From: a virus
Direction: 5' to 3' (one strand)
Virus record (IMG/VR): IMGVR_UViG_3300050821_008370
Span: 1-41,110 of that record
DNA: 41,110 nucleotides
The notes under the pieces were generated by a model. The model was not told the DNA's origin, did no database searches, and saw only the letters and a list, made by a program, of their open reading frames with translations. Every line of letters starts with the position of its first letter. The stretch's first letter is position 1. Below, one piece after another: positions 38,980-41,110 of the stretch. Both the position numbers and the translations under genes were made by a program.

Positions 38980-40002
38980 TTACTGAGTTATACCGTTAAA
39001 TAGAATATGGGCGAGACTGTTCCTCATCTCTACGCCCCATTCCACGACGATCATGCGGCTCTCAGCGTCACCGATGCGAGCCATCAAGTATTGCCGGAAG
39101 CTGCGGAAGAAAGCGACCGCGGCATAGTCTGGATCGATCAACAGCCCAACGTCTGGCGCAACCCAGCGTGAAGGAATGCACTTCACACGACCAAAGTCCG
39201 TCGCAATAACGTCAACGGTAGAGACAACTTCCGTCTTGCCGACAAGCACTTGCGTAGTCGAACGGCCGACAAATGTTGAGACTGTACGCTTGGGCCCTGG
39301 CGGCACAACCCAAAGTGTCGGGCTCGCCCCATTCGTGTACGCTTGCTGCATGGCGTCGCCCAACATGTCTTCTGTCAGTTGGACCGCCGTCGGCACGGCG
39401 AACGGCAGGTAAGCAGTCGTCGGCAGACCCGTCACCGAGGTGCCAGGCGCGATCGAAGCGGCCGGCGCGTTGGTCTTGTCCGTGGCGCGGCCGAGCCAAT
39501 GCGCGAAGCCCTCGCTCACCCGCGCGACCGGCGTGGCGGCGTCGGTGCCGTCGACGCGCGCCTGGCGTGAGCACAGACCCACCTCGATGTCCGACTTCAA
39601 AACCTTCGAAGTCATGGCCATTTGGTGAGCCATCTCCGAGCCTTTGCCCGCGGCGTCACTTTCCTCCTGCGAGCCAGAAACCGTAGCGTCGCGCTCGGAA
39701 ATTTGCGTGACATTGTTTTGACGAATCGTCGGTTGTGCCGGCTGATTGACGAGTTGAAACCCTTCCACCTGGGCATTCGGAGCGCCAGGGCTTCCCGCTG
39801 TCGGTGCGCCAGGTATAGCCGGTTGTGCAACAGTAGGCAGGAACTCGGTTTGCCAGTCAAACAGCCGGTTCTTCACGTTACGTCTGCGTATAGCGGACAT
39901 AACTGGAGTATCGAAGGGATCTATATTGTATATAGCGTTGCTGAGATCTTCTCTATTACCTACCGCTTGGTAAGTAGTAAAGGCATTAGTGACCTTTGGC
40001 AT
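38980..40002 (-). CDS. Major capsid protein (SU10 type)
   Basis: 340 residues. SU10/HK97-fold pattern: VGNREDLSNAIYNIDPFDTPVMSAI, TVSGSQEESDAAGKGSEMAHQ (E-loop region), QLTEDMLGDAMQQAYTNG, then a beta-rich C-terminal half ending MRNSLAHILFNGITQ. It lies right after the scaffold gene, 16 bases apart. The 5' end is noticeably more AT-rich than the rest. Confidence 0.88.
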   Translation of the reverse strand: MPKVTNAFTTYQAVGNREDLSNAIYNIDPFDTPVMSAIRRRNVKNRLFDWQTEFLPTVAQPAIPGAPTAGSPGAPNAQVEGFQLVNQPAQPTIRQNNVTQISERDATVSGSQEESDAAGKGSEMAHQMAMTSKVLKSDIEVGLCSRQARVDGTDAATPVARVSEGFAHWLGRATDKTNAPAASIAPGTSVTGLPTTAYLPFAVPTAVQLTEDMLGDAMQQAYTNGASPTLWVVPPGPKRTVSTFVGRSTTQVLVGKTEVVSTVDVIATDFGRVKCIPSRWVAPDVGLLIDPDYAAVAFFRSFRQYLMARIGDAESRMIVVEWGVEMRNSLAHILFNGITQ

Positions 40003-40018
40003 AGGTTTATACTCCGGA

Positions 40019-41110
40019 TCATCTGAGAAGCCTCTGGAAATACGCTGTTGCGTCTTCCATCTTTCCTGTGCGGGCTAGTTGCCGCTGGGCTTCATCGATG
40101 TTCCGGCGTCCAGCATTCCCTATAGGCGTAGCGGAACCGGGTACCAATGACCTGCCTTTACCGGGGAGGACCGCTTGGGGTCTTACCGTCATCCCCTGGT
40201 CATAGAGCCACGCCTTGAGGAGCACGTTGAGCATCCTCTTGTCGTAGACTCCCGCCACCTCTGGTTCGGTGAATCCTTCGGCCAGCGCAGTCTTGCGCAT
40301 GCCGCCGATCACTTTCTGCAAAGACGGCTCATCCTTGATCAGTTTCGAATGATCTTGGACAAACTGTGTGAACTGATCGATCGCGTATTTCGCGCTCGCG
40401 CGATCGTGCTCTTCGCGCGCATTCTGCAGCGCCCAGGCGCGATTGCCGCGGATCTGATTGAGCTTGGCGAGGTAAGCTTGTTGCTCCTTCTGCCAACGCC
40501 GCGCGCGCAGCGGGTCTTTGGCGTATTCAGCGTCCCAATCCGGCTCCACCGGATTGAGCGCCTGGAGATCCTGATCGAGGTTGGTCAGTCCCTGGATGTA
40601 AATATCGCGCATCTGAGCGACGCGCGCGTTCTCCTGGTCGACCGCTTGCTTGTGCTCGTTGACCTTGTTCAGCCGCGAGTGGAACGTGGCGGTTCTGATA
40701 TAGCCGTCGCGAAGCTCGCCTAGCGATACGGTTTGCGGAGCGCCATCGACAGTGATTTCGAATTGGGCGTTTTCGAGGTCGGAATCGTCGTCGCCTTGTT
40801 CCCCTTCACCCGCTTCATCGCCGGCGGCGTCGGCTTCTTGCTGGCCTTCGACATCATCGGCTCTTGCGTGTCCATCGTCGGCGGGGGCATCACGGCGCTC
40901 CTCGCCCCGCCCTCGAAGACGTCGTTCGCCACTCTCCCCTTCACCTTCGGTGGGCGCTTGCCGAGATTGCCGAGCGTCGGCGCTCTCGCGGTGTGCCCTC
41001 TCGTCAAACCGGCCATCGGCTATCTCCCTCTCTCGAGCACGGAGGCGAGGATCGTCTCCCGCGTCGTTCGTGTCTCCCGTCTCCGGATCGCCTTCGATCG
41101 TCCGGATCTC
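40019..41110 (-). CDS. Scaffold protein, N-terminus outside window
   Basis: The minus-strand frame is open from the right edge to the stop at 40019-40021, 363 codons; the start lies beyond 41110. The first 120 residues are extremely acidic and disordered (EGEGESGERRLRGRGEERRD; VEGQQEADAAGDEAGEGEQG), then a typical scaffold motif ENAQFEITVDGAPQTVSLGEL, RDGYIRTATFHSRLNKVNEH, long helices and a basic C-terminus. An ATG at 40612 is internal, not the real start. Position before the capsid gene and composition agree with a scaffold guiding prohead assembly. Confidence 0.85.
   Translation of the reverse strand, partial: EIRTIEGDPETGDTNDAGDDPRLRAREREIADGRFDERAHRESADARQSRQAPTEGEGESGERRLRGRGEERRDAPADDGHARADDVEGQQEADAAGDEAGEGEQGDDDSDLENAQFEITVDGAPQTVSLGELRDGYIRTATFHSRLNKVNEHKQAVDQENARVAQMRDIYIQGLTNLDQDLQALNPVEPDWDAEYAKDPLRARRWQKEQQAYLAKLNQIRGNRAWALQNAREEHDRASAKYAIDQFTQFVQDHSKLIKDEPSLQKVIGGMRKTALAEGFTEPEVAGVYDKRMLNVLLKAWLYDQGMTVRPQAVLPGKGRSLVPGSATPIGNAGRRNIDEAQRQLARTGKMEDATAYFQRLLR

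Noticed and set aside
40019-40612. 197-codon version of the scaffold starting at the ATG 40612
   Set aside because: The frame continues open, acidic and scaffold-like to the window edge, so this ATG is internal.
1-41110. tRNA genes, insertion sequences or attachment sites
   Set aside because: No cloverleaf, transposase or integrase and no tRNA-like direct repeats were seen; a search program could still find a diverged tRNA.
1-41110. Genome circular by directly joining the window ends
   Set aside because: Joining the ends puts the repeat-protein frame out of phase with the scaffold and leaves no portal gene.

Overview
The window is most of the genome of a tailed double-stranded DNA phage, probably short-tailed (podovirus-like) and infecting a high-GC proteobacterium. 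The evidence is a two-subunit terminase, an SU10-type major capsid protein and head-tail adaptor, a P22 gp10-like tail hub, collagen-like tail fibres, S74-chaperone proteins and a compact lysis cassette. There is no tail tape measure, sheath or tail tube. No tRNA, integrase or CI-type lysogeny module was seen, so a lytic lifestyle is likely but not proven. The host is not identifiable from the sequence.

Layout: (1) 1-2834, minus strand: small terminase, large terminase, a ribbon-helix-helix protein and a Pro/Gly repeat protein that runs off the left edge. (2) 2835-3207: a control region with nested palindromes, a G-quadruplex motif and repeated ACGCATGATA boxes. (3) 3208-8379, plus strand: early genes, mostly small and unknown, linked by ATGA-type overlaps. 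They include a DUF7227/gp88-like protein, HTH proteins and a zinc ribbon. This part has three AT-rich or structured control segments (4191-4441, 5081-5258, 8380-8517). (4) 8518-21731, plus strand: a replication block with a DUF5906-type primase/SF3 helicase, an N6-adenine methyltransferase, an SSB-like protein ending in DDDIPF and an SNF2-type helicase. Many small proteins lie between these. No DNA polymerase is visible. (5) 21719-41110, minus strand: virion and lysis genes. In transcription order from the right edge they are scaffold (partial), capsid, a conserved small protein, endolysin, holin-like and DUF3309-like membrane proteins, adaptor, two collagen-like fibres, a small fibre-associated protein, tail collar, gp10-like hub, [plus-strand HTH gene 29910-30644], S74 fibre, a small conserved protein, a second S74 protein, an M15+transglycosylase hydrolase, and low-complexity or ejection-type proteins.

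The minus-strand genes at both edges read as two halves of one late block: TerS-TerL-RHH-PG protein on the left and scaffold-capsid-tail on the right. The portal gene is missing and is expected in the gap between the edges, so the window is probably a nearly complete genome cut inside the late operon.

The parts most worth a second look are: the plus-strand HTH gene with twin perfect palindromes inside the late operon; the T-rich inverted-repeat region near 4300; the shared ACGCATGATA control boxes; the G4 motif next to the terminase; the structured leader at 5219; the fused M15/transglycosylase virion protein; and the paralogous fibres with AT-rich tips.
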